Source: DASPHG01 sp035629775 (lineage in GTDB: Bacteria; Actinomycetota; Thermoleophilia; Solirubrobacterales; Thermoleophilaceae). Taken from it: a stretch of DNA of 64,000 nucleotides. Both the position numbers and the translations under genes were made by a program. Shown here one piece after another: positions 42,801-50,270 of the stretch; positions within the stretch are counted from its first letter, which is position 1; every line of letters starts with the position of its first letter. Location of the stretch: the NCBI GenBank assembly GCA_035629775.1, contig DASPHG010000023.1, positions 62,001 to 126,000 of the forward strand, written 5' to 3'. The notes under the pieces were generated by a model that worked only from the letters and a program-made list of their open reading frames with translations, was not told the origin of the DNA and did not search any database.

Positions 42801-44370
42801 GGCCGACTTCGTCGCGGTCGCCGGCAAGACCTACTACTTCCGGGTGTCCGGCTCCAACGAGGGCGACTTCGAGCTCGCGCTGCGCCGCGTCGAGCGGCCC
42901 GCCAACGATGAATTCGCCGACGCGGAGTTGCTCACGGGGCAGGCCGACTTCGCGGCCGGCTCGAACCTCGACGCGACGCGGCAGACCGGCGAGCCCTCGC
43001 ACGGCGACGTCGACGAGAACGGCGACACGAACACCGACGGGCGTTCGGTGTGGTGGCGATGGACGGTGCCGACGGGCGGCAGCGGGACCTATGGCATCTC
43101 GGTCGACTGCGGGTCGGTCATCTCGACGGTCCGTGCGTATACCGGTCCTGGGCTGACGCAGCTGACGAGCCGGGGCACGCCGTCGCGAGAGAACTGCGCG
43201 GGCGGCTCGATCGCGCGGCTGACCCTTGTGGCCACGGCGGGGCAGCTCTACTTCATCGCGGTCGACAGCAGCGACCCGGGCCGGGACGGGTTCGGACTCA
43301 CGCTCCAGCTCGCGGGCGCCGGCGGGGATGTGACGCCGCCCGAGACGAAGATCGACACCGGGCCGGCGGCCGGCGCGCAGCTGGCCGTACGCACTGCGAA
43401 GTTCACCTACTCCTCGAACGAGCCGGGGTCAACGTTCCAGTGCCGGCTCGTCGGGCGTCCGGCCGGCTTCGCGGCCTGCAACAGCGGCACGATCACCTAC
43501 TCGAACCTTCCCGATGGCAGCTACCGCTTCGAGGTGCGCGCCTCGGACGCAACCGGCAACCAAGACCCGAGCGCCGCGACGAGGACCTTCACCGTCGCGG
43601 TCGGCGGCCCACCGCCGCCGCCTGACGGTGATGACGATGGTGTGCCGGACTCCTCGGATGCGTGCCCGACCGTGTCGGATGCTGCTGCGCCGCGGAACCC
43701 GCGGACGGGCTGTCCGGCTGATGTGGTGCCGACGGATTCCGATGGCGACGGCGTGCCGAACGGCTCGGACGCGTGTCCGAGCGTGTCGGATGCGGCGGCG
43801 CCGCGGAATCCGCGGACGGGCTGCCCGGCCGACCCCGTCACTCCCGGGGATGATGGGACTGATGGGGACGACGTCCTGACCGGGGACGGGCTCCCGAACC
43901 TGATCTGCGGCCTCGGGGGCGACGACGAGATCAGCGGCCTGGGCGGCAACGACACGCTCTACGGCGACGCGTGCGGCGCGAACGCCGGCGGCGCGTCGGT
44001 TTCGCAGGTCGGCAAGGACGGCAACGACCGGCTGCTCGGCGGGGATGGCAACGACAAGCTCTTCGGCGCGGGCGGCAAGGACAAGCTGTTGGGCGGGAAG
44101 GGCAACGACAAGCTCAAGGGCGACGCCGGCAACGACACGCTCAAGGGCGACGCGGGCAAGGACACGCTCGACGGCGGGAAGGGCAACGACAAGCTCACCG
44201 GCGGCGGCGGGAAGAACAAATACAAGGGCGGCCCCGGCAACGACACGCTCAAGGCGAAGAACAAGAAGAAGGAAACCGTCAACTGCGGCCCCGGCAAGAA
44301 GGACAAGGCGGTCGTCGACAAGACCGACAAGACCAAGGGCTGCGAGACCGTCAAGCGCGCCAAGCAGTAG
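39889..44370 (+). CDS. Giant exported protein: eight PPC-like repeats, Ig, TSP3 and RTX repeats (paralogue A)
   Basis: 1493 residues. Signal peptide, then eight ~135-residue repeats (33-1145), each opening 'PANDNFANAxxL' and containing 'SVWWKWTAPxSGxYxIDTC' and an 'AVYT...G' strand, resembling pre-peptidase C-terminal beta domains. An Ig-like domain (~1147-1243, 'FQCRLVG...YRFEVRASDATGN') matches the repeats of the nearby S8 protease. Two TSP3 Ca2+ motifs ('DSDGDGVPNGSDACP') and RTX nonapeptides ('GGDGNDKLFGAGGKDKL') follow. The end is a basic cap, 'KNKKKETVNCGPGKKDKA...KGCETVKRAK'. Tail to tail with its paralogue at 44887-49149. Probably a Ca2+-dependent surface or matrix protein. Confidence 0.88.
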   Translation: MEGMTSAPARLLVLATCLVGLALPANAAAAPPANDNQANAIVLTGESPPAATGTNVDATAQAGEPGHYFVGNSFGATAEPMHSVWWKWTVPTSGMYTFNTCNSSFDVALAIYVDDGTPSGFMRFNDDACDRQERVSLFQAQGTQLLIAIDGVDGATGAVSLKITKTPPPANDAFANALPLSGPTDSDGVDNSSATAQASEPQHAGQPANASAWWKWTAPSSGPYVIDACEPGAWSDFYSRQIAVYTQGGSGLAGLATLAEDRLSWDCGRDQRTGVVRITAVMNQTYYIAVEGRGFTTGVNTFVNVRPQVAPPNDNFANAATLTGPSAFATADTRDATGEASEPRHVSNGPAAHSVWWKLTVPTTDDYLFTLGADFRAGWNLYRQNGSGFAGLEELLPGSANRFRNPDGTRTHGRDHYIRLSAGTTYYVAIDGAGDGDEDDPTPGGGGHVSLELSLVDAPVNDDFADATLLEGVADSARFLTRGGSVEAGEPNAGARLRTVWYRWTAPSAGDYLVDICVPNPSDPGNLDNAADLGVYEQNGAGFAGLAAVPPKEQQDCRGDFESAPDRHPFTAVTGKTYFFVVDGRDMIVDSGLQIRKLNRPVNDNFAAVRTLTGGTDSDTGTNIDASHEPNEPTLGGDGPGSVWWKWSAPAVGRYVIETCGSDFTTMLRSYTDGNPNPTVAQLDQFNVPVFLSPGCDGGSRLIIDNQTVGRTYYLAVDGLEFPDAGSVEISVRPSAPPANDNLAGAAQLVGMGAQGSASTVEATVEDGEPVHHPNRASNRTVWWKWTAPSTANVVIDACESTYDTVMAVYTGGPGVADLTPVGSNHNGEECSQGSRLTLAATAGTQYLIAIGSASENSGTVGTASLAIVDALAPANDNFANAATVPASGGSFGGDNLFATSEPAEGTFELSGENTVWWKWTPTTTGAWSLVTCSPGNAFEIEPEAFRQTGVGFDGLVRVAADETQCAGGGRADFVAVAGKTYYFRVSGSNEGDFELALRRVERPANDEFADAELLTGQADFAAGSNLDATRQTGEPSHGDVDENGDTNTDGRSVWWRWTVPTGGSGTYGISVDCGSVISTVRAYTGPGLTQLTSRGTPSRENCAGGSIARLTLVATAGQLYFIAVDSSDPGRDGFGLTLQLAGAGGDVTPPETKIDTGPAAGAQLAVRTAKFTYSSNEPGSTFQCRLVGRPAGFAACNSGTITYSNLPDGSYRFEVRASDATGNQDPSAATRTFTVAVGGPPPPPDGDDDGVPDSSDACPTVSDAAAPRNPRTGCPADVVPTDSDGDGVPNGSDACPSVSDAAAPRNPRTGCPADPVTPGDDGTDGDDVLTGDGLPNLICGLGGDDEISGLGGNDTLYGDACGANAGGASVSQVGKDGNDRLLGGDGNDKLFGAGGKDKLLGGKGNDKLKGDAGNDTLKGDAGKDTLDGGKGNDKLTGGGGKNKYKGGPGNDTLKAKNKKKETVNCGPGKKDKAVVDKTDKTKGCETVKRAKQ
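43635..43840 (+). repeat. 111-bp TSP3 tandem repeat, two copies
   Basis: Two in-frame copies (37 codons each) coding for 'SDACPTVSDAAAPRNPRTGC'; the 'cgcggaa' block recurs at 43691 and 43802, exactly 111 bases apart. Homologous to the three-copy array in paralogue B. Confidence 0.8.
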
Positions 44371-44381
44371 AAGAGTTGGCC

Positions 44382-44897
44382 ATGCCTAGTGGCCTGAAGT
44401 ACGTCGACCCCACCCGTCCCCGCGGCCTGTTCAGCCGCGCGTATGCCGCTTTCTCGGCTACCCGGCTGGGGAGGTTCTTCTCAGCGAAGGTCGCCTGGAA
44501 GGTCGACCCGTATCTGTTGCGCTCGACCCGCGGCCGGCTCGGCACGGGCCTCGTCCTGCCCACGGCGCTGCTCGAGACGCGAGGCGCGAAGACCGGCGCG
44601 CTCCGGCGCAACGCCGTGATCTATTTCCACGACGGCGACCGGGTGACGATCATCGCCTCGAAGGCCGGCGCGGCACACCACCCGGCCTGGTTTCACAACC
44701 TTCGGACCCACCCCGATGTGACCTTCGGTGGCATCCCCATGTGCGCGTCCGTCGTCGAGGACCAGGCCGAGCGCGAGAGGCTCTGGGGGCTCGCCGACCG
44801 CGTCTTCGCGCCCTACGCCACCTACCGCCGAGACGCGGCCAAAGCCAACCGCACGATCCCGATCATCCAGCTGACCTCCAGCCGGCCTACCCCTTAG
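44382..44897 (+). CDS. F420-dependent nitroreductase-type protein (Ddn/DUF385 family)
   Basis: 171 residues. The family core is clear: 'LLETRGAKTGALRRNAVIYF' then 'DGDRVTIIASKAGAAHHPAW', 'FHNLRTHPDVTF' and a C-terminal 'YRRDAAKANRTIPIIQL'. Members bind deazaflavin F420 and reduce quinones or nitro compounds. ATG 44382 is 11 bases after the stop of paralogue A; the 3' end overlaps paralogue B by 11 bases. It is thus enclosed between two inverted paralogous genes, without an evident functional link. Confidence 0.87.
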   Translation: MPSGLKYVDPTRPRGLFSRAYAAFSATRLGRFFSAKVAWKVDPYLLRSTRGRLGTGLVLPTALLETRGAKTGALRRNAVIYFHDGDRVTIIASKAGAAHHPAWFHNLRTHPDVTFGGIPMCASVVEDQAERERLWGLADRVFAPYATYRRDAAKANRTIPIIQLTSSRPTP

Positions 44898-47800
44898 CCC
44901 GCTTCACCTTCTCGCAGCCCTTGACCTTGTCTTTCTTGTCCACGGTCGCGCGGTCCTTCTTGCCCGGCCCACAGTTGACGGTCTCCTTCTTCTTGTTCTT
45001 CGCCTTGATCCTGTCGTTGCCAGGACCGGCCTTGTACTTGTTCGCCGACGGGCCGCCAGTCAACCGGTCGTTGCCGGCGCCGCCGTTCAGCGTGTCCTTG
45101 CCGGCTTCGCCCTTCAGCTTGTCGTTGCCGGCGCCTCCGAAGAGCTTGTCGTTCCCCTTCCCGCCGGTCAGGGAGTCGTTGCCGCCCGCGCCGTAGAGCT
45201 TGTCGTTGCCGTCGTCCCCGAAGAGCTTGTCCTTGCCGTCCTCGACGACCTGAGACACAGATGCCCGGCCCGTTTTCTCGCCGCACGCATCGCCGTAGAG
45301 CGTGTCGTTCCCGCCCAAGCCGCTGATCGTGTCGTTGCCCGCCAGGCCGCAGATCAGGTTCGGAAGCTCATCCCCGGTCAGGACGTCGTCCCCGTCAGTC
45401 GGACCGTCCCCCGGCCCGACCGGGTCGGCCGGGCACCCCGTACGCGGGTTCCGCGGCTTCGCCGCGTCAGATTTGTTGGGACACGCGTCCGAGGAATCGG
45501 GAAGGCCGTCGCCGTCCGAATCGGTCGGCACCGCGTCGGCCGGACAGCCCGTCCGCGGGTTCCGCGGCGCCGCCGCATCCGACACGGTCGGGCACGCGTC
45601 CGAGGAGTTCGGCACGCCGTCGCCGTCGGAATCCGTCGGCACCGCGTCGGCCGGGCAGCCCGTCCGCGGGTTCCGCGGCGCCGCCGCATCCGACACGGTC
45701 GGGCACGCGTCCGAGGAGTCAGGCACACCGTCGCCGTCAGCGTCGGGCAGCGGCGGTGCGCCGTCGAGCTGAAGCGTCAGGCCGAACGCCTCCCGCCCGG
45801 CGCTATCGACCGCGATGAAGTATTTCTGTCCCTGCGCCGCCGCAAGGCTCACCCCGTGGAAGTTCCCGTGCCCGCAGTTCTTCTCCGTCTGGGTCCCGGC
45901 GTCCGTCAGCTGCGTGAGCGAGGCGCCCGTGTACGCGCGGACGGCGGAGCGAACCGTCGAGCAGTCGACCGAGACCTCGTAGGTGCCGGCCGTCGGCGCC
46001 GTCCACTGCCACCAGACCGACCGTTCCAGTGCGTTGCCATGCTCCGGCTCGCCGCCCTGCTGCGTGGCGTCGACATTGTTGCCGGCGCCGAAGTCGCTCT
46101 GCCCCACGAGCGCCTCGGCGTCGGCGAAGTCGTCGTTGGCGGGCCGGTCGAGCGACCGCAGGGTCATCTCGATAGTGCCCTCGACGCCGCTCGTCGCGGC
46201 CCGGAAGTAGTAGGTCCTGGCGGCGACGGCCACGAAGTCCGCCCGTTCACCGGTGGGGCCTACACACTCGTCTACCTCGGCGCCCAGGCGGACGAGGCCC
46301 GCCAGGCCGGCGCCATTCGGCCGGAACACCTCGGCGTCTGGAGAGATCGAGCCGCCGCCGCAGGTCTCGAGCACCCACCTGCCGGTCGTGGTCGGCGTCC
46401 ACTTCCACCAGACCGTGTTGTCGCCTTCCAGCGCGCCGGACGTCTCCTGCGGCGCTTCCTCGGTCGCGAAGAAGTTGTTCCCGGACAGTGCGCCGCCCGC
46501 AGCGGGGACCACCGTAGCGTCGGCGAAGTCGTCGTTCGGCGGCGCGCCGGGAGCGACTATGCGCAGCCTCACCGTGCCCGCCCGGCTCGAATCGCCGGAG
46601 CTACTGCCAATCGCGATGAGGTACTCCGTGCCTGCTGTCGCGGCAAGGGGCACACGGCTTCCCTGGCCGCAGCCCGTGCCGTCCTTGTTCGACGCGACCT
46701 GCGTCAGCTCGGCGAACGTTCCTCCGCCGCTCGCGGTGTAGATGCCCATCACGGTGTCGAAACGGGTGGCGCACCCATCGATGAGGACATCCTGGGTCGA
46801 CGGGGCCGTCCACTTCCACCACACGGTCCGGGCCTGCAGGGCTGTGGTCGCGACATGCCTCGGCTCGTCCTCCTGCACCGTGGCCTCGATGGTCGAAACA
46901 GAACCCTCGGCGCCCAGGCCTACGAGCTGCGCGGCGTTCGCCAGGTCGTCGTTGGCCGGCGGCGCGAACGGGCGCACCGAAATCTCGACGTCACCGAACG
47001 AGGTGAACGACAGGCCATCGACGGCGATGTAGTAGGTCCGCCCCGCCGTGCCGTTGTCGAGGATCCAGCGGCTCCCGGACCCGCAGTCGGGGCTGGCGAT
47101 GACGGGGGTGTTGACGCTGACGAGCTGGTTTACCGCCGGGTTCGGGTTGTCCGACCTGTAGGGGCGCAGCTCCGTGTCGAAGTTGCTGCCGCAGGTGTCG
47201 ATCACGTAGCGCGCCACTGCGGGGGCGGTCCACTTCCACCAGACCGAGCCGGGGCCGTTGGTGTTGTCGGTCGGCTCCATCGGCTGGTGGGTGGCGTCAG
47301 TACTCGTGCCGGTGTCCGAGTCGGTGGCCCCGGTGAGCGTCCGCGCGTCGGCGAGGTTGTCGTTGACGGGTTGGCTGAGGATGCGGAACCGGGCCTCGAG
47401 GTCCACGTAGTCGGCGTTGTTCGTGGTGCTCTGGACCTGGATGTAGTACGTCTTTCCGGCGGCGGCCGCGAACGGGTACCGCATGCCCCCGCCTCCGAAG
47501 TCGTCGCCCCTGCAGTCGCGATCGTCAGCGGGCGGCGCGACGGCGAGCCCGGCGAAGCCCGAGCCGTTCTGCTCGAAGACGTCGAAGTCGACCTCTACGT
47601 CGAAGCCATCCTCGTCCTCGAAGCCGCACGCGTCGAGGACGGCTCTGGCCGCGGACGGTGCGGTCCACTTGAACCAGACGCTGCGACCCGTCGCGGCCGT
47701 GCCCGGCTCGCTGGCCTCGACGGACGCTCCGCGCGTGGTGAAGGGCGCCGAGTCCTCCGTGCCCGTGAACGGCTCGGCGTCCGCGAAGTCGTCGTTCGCC

Positions 47801-49149
47801 GGCACCGGGATCGGCGTCACCTCCACCGTGATGTTGCCGCCGGGAGCCTCGCGGTCGTTGCCGGGGTCTCCGTTGCCGTCGACCGCCAGGTAGTACGTGG
47901 TGCCGGCCTCGAGCCTCACGTAGTAGTCCTCCGCGTGGTCCCTACTCCCAACGGACGCGTACAGCGATTCACGCTCGAGGAGGTTGAGGCCCGCCAGCCC
48001 GCTGCCTGTCTGTTCGTAGAACGCGAAGCCGGCCGGATGGTCGGCGGACACCCGGATATGGACGTCCACGGTCGCCGGCATCGCGAGCCGCCACCACACC
48101 GAGCGCGTCACGTTCGGGTCGGCTTGGAACACGTGCTCCGGCTCGTTGAGCTCGGCCGTGGCGTCGCGGTTGTCGACGGTGTCGAACGCGTTCGGAGTCG
48201 TGAACGCTTCCGCGTCAGCGAAGTCGTCGTTCGGCGGCGCAACCTGCGGACGGACGTTCACGAATGCGTTCTGGCCGATCGCCAGGCGGCCGTCGACGGC
48301 GATGTAGTAGGTCGTGCCCGCCACGGCGGCGATCGGCACGACGCCGTTGCGCGAGCTGTCGCCACAAACCGCCGACAGTCGATCCTCGTCCACAAGCGCG
48401 AGGCCTCCAAGGCCGCTCCCCGCCTGCGTGTAGATCGCCACGCGCGTCGAATAGAAGGCCGCCCACGCGCCGGGCTGGCACGCGTCGATCACGTAATTGC
48501 CACTGTTGGGCGCGACCCACTTCCACCAGACGGAGGCGTGTGCCGGCTGGCCCGCGTGCTGCGGCTCGTTGGTTTCCGCGGTAGCGCTGGCGGTCGGCGA
48601 TCCGTCCGAGTCGACGGGGCCGGTCAGCGTGCGGGCTTGGGCGAAGTTGTCGTTCGTCGGTGGATCGGCCTTCGTGATCTCGAGGTCGACCGTGCCGGTC
48701 TCGCCGCCGACGCCATCGATCGCGAACAGGAGCTGCGTCCCACCGGCCCAGAACCAGCTCAGCCGCTCCTGACGGTCACACGTGTCGTTGTTGAAACGCG
48801 AGGAGTCGGTGGGCGTCCCGTCATCGCGGTACATCGCGAATGCGACGTCGAACGTCGAGTCGCAGGTGTCGAAGGTGTAGGTGCCCGTGCTCGGGACTGT
48901 CCACTTCCACCACACGGAGGCGATCGGCTCCACGGCGGTGGACGGGTCGCCCGTGAAGTAGTGCCCCTGCTCGCCGGCCTCGGCGGTGGCCTGGACGTTC
49001 GTGCCCGTCGCCGAGACGGGGAGGCTGCTCGGGAGAACAGTGGCGTTCGCCTGGTTGTCGTTGCTCGGCGGAGCGCCGACCGCGGTCGCCGGAAGAATCA
49101 GACCGAGGAGGCAGGCGGCCACCAGAACGGGACGGGCCAGGACACCCAC
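44887..49149 (-). CDS. Giant exported protein: eight PPC-like repeats, TSP3 and RTX repeats (paralogue B)
   Basis: 1420 residues from GTG 49149, signal peptide included. Colinear with paralogue A: eight 'PxNDDFADAxxL' repeats with 'SVWWKWTAPS' strands, three TSP3 motifs, RTX repeats ('GGKGNDKLFGGAGNDKLKG') and the same basic two-Cys cap 'KNKKKETVNCGPGKKDRATV'. It lacks the Ig-like domain of A and has one more TSP3 unit. The two genes converge around the F420-type gene, forming a large imperfect inverted repeat. Likely Ca2+-binding, extracellular. Confidence 0.88.
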   Translation of the reverse strand: MGVLARPVLVAACLLGLILPATAVGAPPSNDNQANATVLPSSLPVSATGTNVQATAEAGEQGHYFTGDPSTAVEPIASVWWKWTVPSTGTYTFDTCDSTFDVAFAMYRDDGTPTDSSRFNNDTCDRQERLSWFWAGGTQLLFAIDGVGGETGTVDLEITKADPPTNDNFAQARTLTGPVDSDGSPTASATAETNEPQHAGQPAHASVWWKWVAPNSGNYVIDACQPGAWAAFYSTRVAIYTQAGSGLGGLALVDEDRLSAVCGDSSRNGVVPIAAVAGTTYYIAVDGRLAIGQNAFVNVRPQVAPPNDDFADAEAFTTPNAFDTVDNRDATAELNEPEHVFQADPNVTRSVWWRLAMPATVDVHIRVSADHPAGFAFYEQTGSGLAGLNLLERESLYASVGSRDHAEDYYVRLEAGTTYYLAVDGNGDPGNDREAPGGNITVEVTPIPVPANDDFADAEPFTGTEDSAPFTTRGASVEASEPGTAATGRSVWFKWTAPSAARAVLDACGFEDEDGFDVEVDFDVFEQNGSGFAGLAVAPPADDRDCRGDDFGGGGMRYPFAAAAGKTYYIQVQSTTNNADYVDLEARFRILSQPVNDNLADARTLTGATDSDTGTSTDATHQPMEPTDNTNGPGSVWWKWTAPAVARYVIDTCGSNFDTELRPYRSDNPNPAVNQLVSVNTPVIASPDCGSGSRWILDNGTAGRTYYIAVDGLSFTSFGDVEISVRPFAPPANDDLANAAQLVGLGAEGSVSTIEATVQEDEPRHVATTALQARTVWWKWTAPSTQDVLIDGCATRFDTVMGIYTASGGGTFAELTQVASNKDGTGCGQGSRVPLAATAGTEYLIAIGSSSGDSSRAGTVRLRIVAPGAPPNDDFADATVVPAAGGALSGNNFFATEEAPQETSGALEGDNTVWWKWTPTTTGRWVLETCGGGSISPDAEVFRPNGAGLAGLVRLGAEVDECVGPTGERADFVAVAARTYYFRAATSGVEGTIEMTLRSLDRPANDDFADAEALVGQSDFGAGNNVDATQQGGEPEHGNALERSVWWQWTAPTAGTYEVSVDCSTVRSAVRAYTGASLTQLTDAGTQTEKNCGHGNFHGVSLAAAQGQKYFIAVDSAGREAFGLTLQLDGAPPLPDADGDGVPDSSDACPTVSDAAAPRNPRTGCPADAVPTDSDGDGVPNSSDACPTVSDAAAPRNPRTGCPADAVPTDSDGDGLPDSSDACPNKSDAAKPRNPRTGCPADPVGPGDGPTDGDDVLTGDELPNLICGLAGNDTISGLGGNDTLYGDACGEKTGRASVSQVVEDGKDKLFGDDGNDKLYGAGGNDSLTGGKGNDKLFGGAGNDKLKGEAGKDTLNGGAGNDRLTGGPSANKYKAGPGNDRIKAKNKKKETVNCGPGKKDRATVDKKDKVKGCEKVKRAKG
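45428..45760 (-). repeat. 111-bp TSP3 tandem repeat, three copies
   Basis: Three 37-codon units; the 'cgcgggttccgcgg' block recurs at about 45442, 45553 and 45664. The two units at 45541-45720 are almost identical in DNA, a sign of recent duplication. Confidence 0.85.
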
Positions 49150-49212
49150 CCCTCAATCAGACGCGATGAGTGCCGAACGCGCCATCGGATATCCGTCCAT
49201 TGGCCCCGGTGT

Positions 49213-49255
49213 TCCAACGTTCCTCCAACCTCGCTGAAACACCCTCGTTGATAAT
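49213..49255 (+). promoter_or_regulatory. Candidate SARP operator and -10 for the DUF1059 gene
   Basis: Heptamers TCCAACG (49213-49219) and TCCAACC (49224-49230) repeat at 11-bp period; a weaker third, TGAAACA, occupies 49235-49241. A -10-like GATAAT follows eight bases later (49250-49255). This matches the known SARP layout of heptamers with four-base spacers upstream of the -10. The matching site at 50206-50234 and the SARP gene between them support the call. Confidence 0.7.
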
Positions 49256-49294
49256 CGTCGTGACCCTGCAACAAGATCGAACTAGGAGGGCACG

Positions 49295-49453
49295 ATGGCG
49301 CGACAGATCAACTGCGAGTGCGGTCAGGTCATCACCGGAGAGACCGACGACGAGCTCGTCCAAAAGGCCGACCAGCACGTGAACGAGAACCATCCGGACC
49401 TGGTTGGGAAGCTCTCGCGCGAAGACTTCCTGGGGATGGCCGAGGAGGAGTAG
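49295..49453 (+). CDS. DUF1059 family small protein
   Basis: A 52-residue protein with a strong AGGAGG ribosome site five bases before ATG 49295. Sequence features: 'INCECGQVITGETDDELVQ' with a Cys-x-Cys pair, then 'ADQHVNENHPDL'. These match DUF1059, small proteins of unknown function with possible metal-binding Cys/His residues. The promoter carries heptamer repeats shared with the lipase promoter. Its stop lies five bases from the stop of the convergent SARP gene. Confidence 0.85.
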   Translation: MARQINCECGQVITGETDDELVQKADQHVNENHPDLVGKLSREDFLGMAEEE

Positions 49454-49457
49454 CCGG

Positions 49458-50210
49458 CTACCGCCTCACCAGGTCCTGGTAGAGCTCCCGCACCGACGCG
49501 CTCGGCGTAGTGCCGAGCTCGTCGCGAAGCAGGCCGCGGAGGCGCTCGTGCACGCGGACAGCCTCCGCCACGTTCTCCTGAGCCGCGAGCGAACGCATGA
49601 GATGCAGATAGCCGGACTCGCGGAACGGTGCGATCTCAACGAGCGTACGCGCCGCCCGCTCGGTCGCCGCCAGCTCGGTGCCGCCGATGCCGAGTCCTAC
49701 GCTGGCGACGCATTCAAGCGCGCGGATACGGACCTCCTCGAGCTGGCGCCGGACCTCGTCGATCCAAGCCGCCTCCCGCCCGGGGAGGAAGCCGCGCGTC
49801 GTCGTGTGAAGGGCGGCGCGCGCCGGCGCCCAGGCGCGGGTCCACTCACCTGCGGCAACCGCCGACTCCGCCTCGTGGAGCCTCTCGGACGCAGCCTCGA
49901 TGTCGACGTACGCGCCGGGCGGGAGTTCCACCCGCGGCTCGTCGCGCCCGACGAGCACATCGGGTCCGAGCACCCGACGCAGCTTCGACAGCAGCGACTT
50001 CAGCGAAGACTCAGCCACAGGCGCCCCGGTCTCCGGCCAGATCGCGTCGGCAAGCTGGGAGCGAGTCGCGGGTGAATGGCGGCGCGTGACCAGGTACGCG
50101 AAGAGCATCCGGCCCTGGCGACTCGGGAGCTCGTCTTCGATCCGTCGGCCGTCGAGGACGACGACGAGGCGCCCACAGAGCTGTACGCGGGTCGATGCCG
50201 AGGGATCCAA
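49458..50210 (-). CDS. Small SARP-type transcriptional activator (wHTH + BTAD)
   Basis: 250 residues. N-terminal OmpR-like winged helix ('SRQGRMLFAYLVTRRHSPAT', 'AESSLKSLLSKLRRVLG', wing 'RVELPPGAYV') and a bacterial transcriptional activation domain (~100-248: 'ESGYLHLMRSLAAQENVAEA', 'LRDELGTTPSASVRELY'). This is the compact ActII-ORF4-like SARP form without ATPase or TPR extensions. TTG 50210 has GGAGG four bases upstream. Its own start region overlaps heptamer repeats that drive the divergent lipase, so autoregulation is likely. Likely targets are the DUF1059 and lipase genes. Confidence 0.88.
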   Translation of the reverse strand: MDPSASTRVQLCGRLVVVLDGRRIEDELPSRQGRMLFAYLVTRRHSPATRSQLADAIWPETGAPVAESSLKSLLSKLRRVLGPDVLVGRDEPRVELPPGAYVDIEAASERLHEAESAVAAGEWTRAWAPARAALHTTTRGFLPGREAAWIDEVRRQLEEVRIRALECVASVGLGIGGTELAATERAARTLVEIAPFRESGYLHLMRSLAAQENVAEAVRVHERLRGLLRDELGTTPSASVRELYQDLVRR

Positions 50211-50249
50211 CCTTCCTCCAACCTAGTTTCAACGCGCCTAGTTGACAAT
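50206..50249 (+). promoter_or_regulatory. Candidate SARP operator and -10 for the TolB-lipase gene
   Basis: Three direct heptamers, TCCAACC (50206-50212), TCCAACC (50217-50223) and TTCAACG (50228-50234), at exact 11-bp period with four-base spacers. A -10-like GACAAT follows at 50244-50249. The first heptamers also cover the start codon and ribosome site of the divergent SARP gene. Same arrangement as 49213-49255. Confidence 0.75.
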
Positions 50250-50270
50250 TGCGGGGAACATCGAGGACCG

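Noticed and set aside
45856..49251. 1131-codon open frame on the plus strand
   Set aside because: It is antisense to the giant paralogue B. The translation is Arg/Val/Gly-rich with no domain, signal or ribosome site; long antisense frames are expected in GC-rich DNA.
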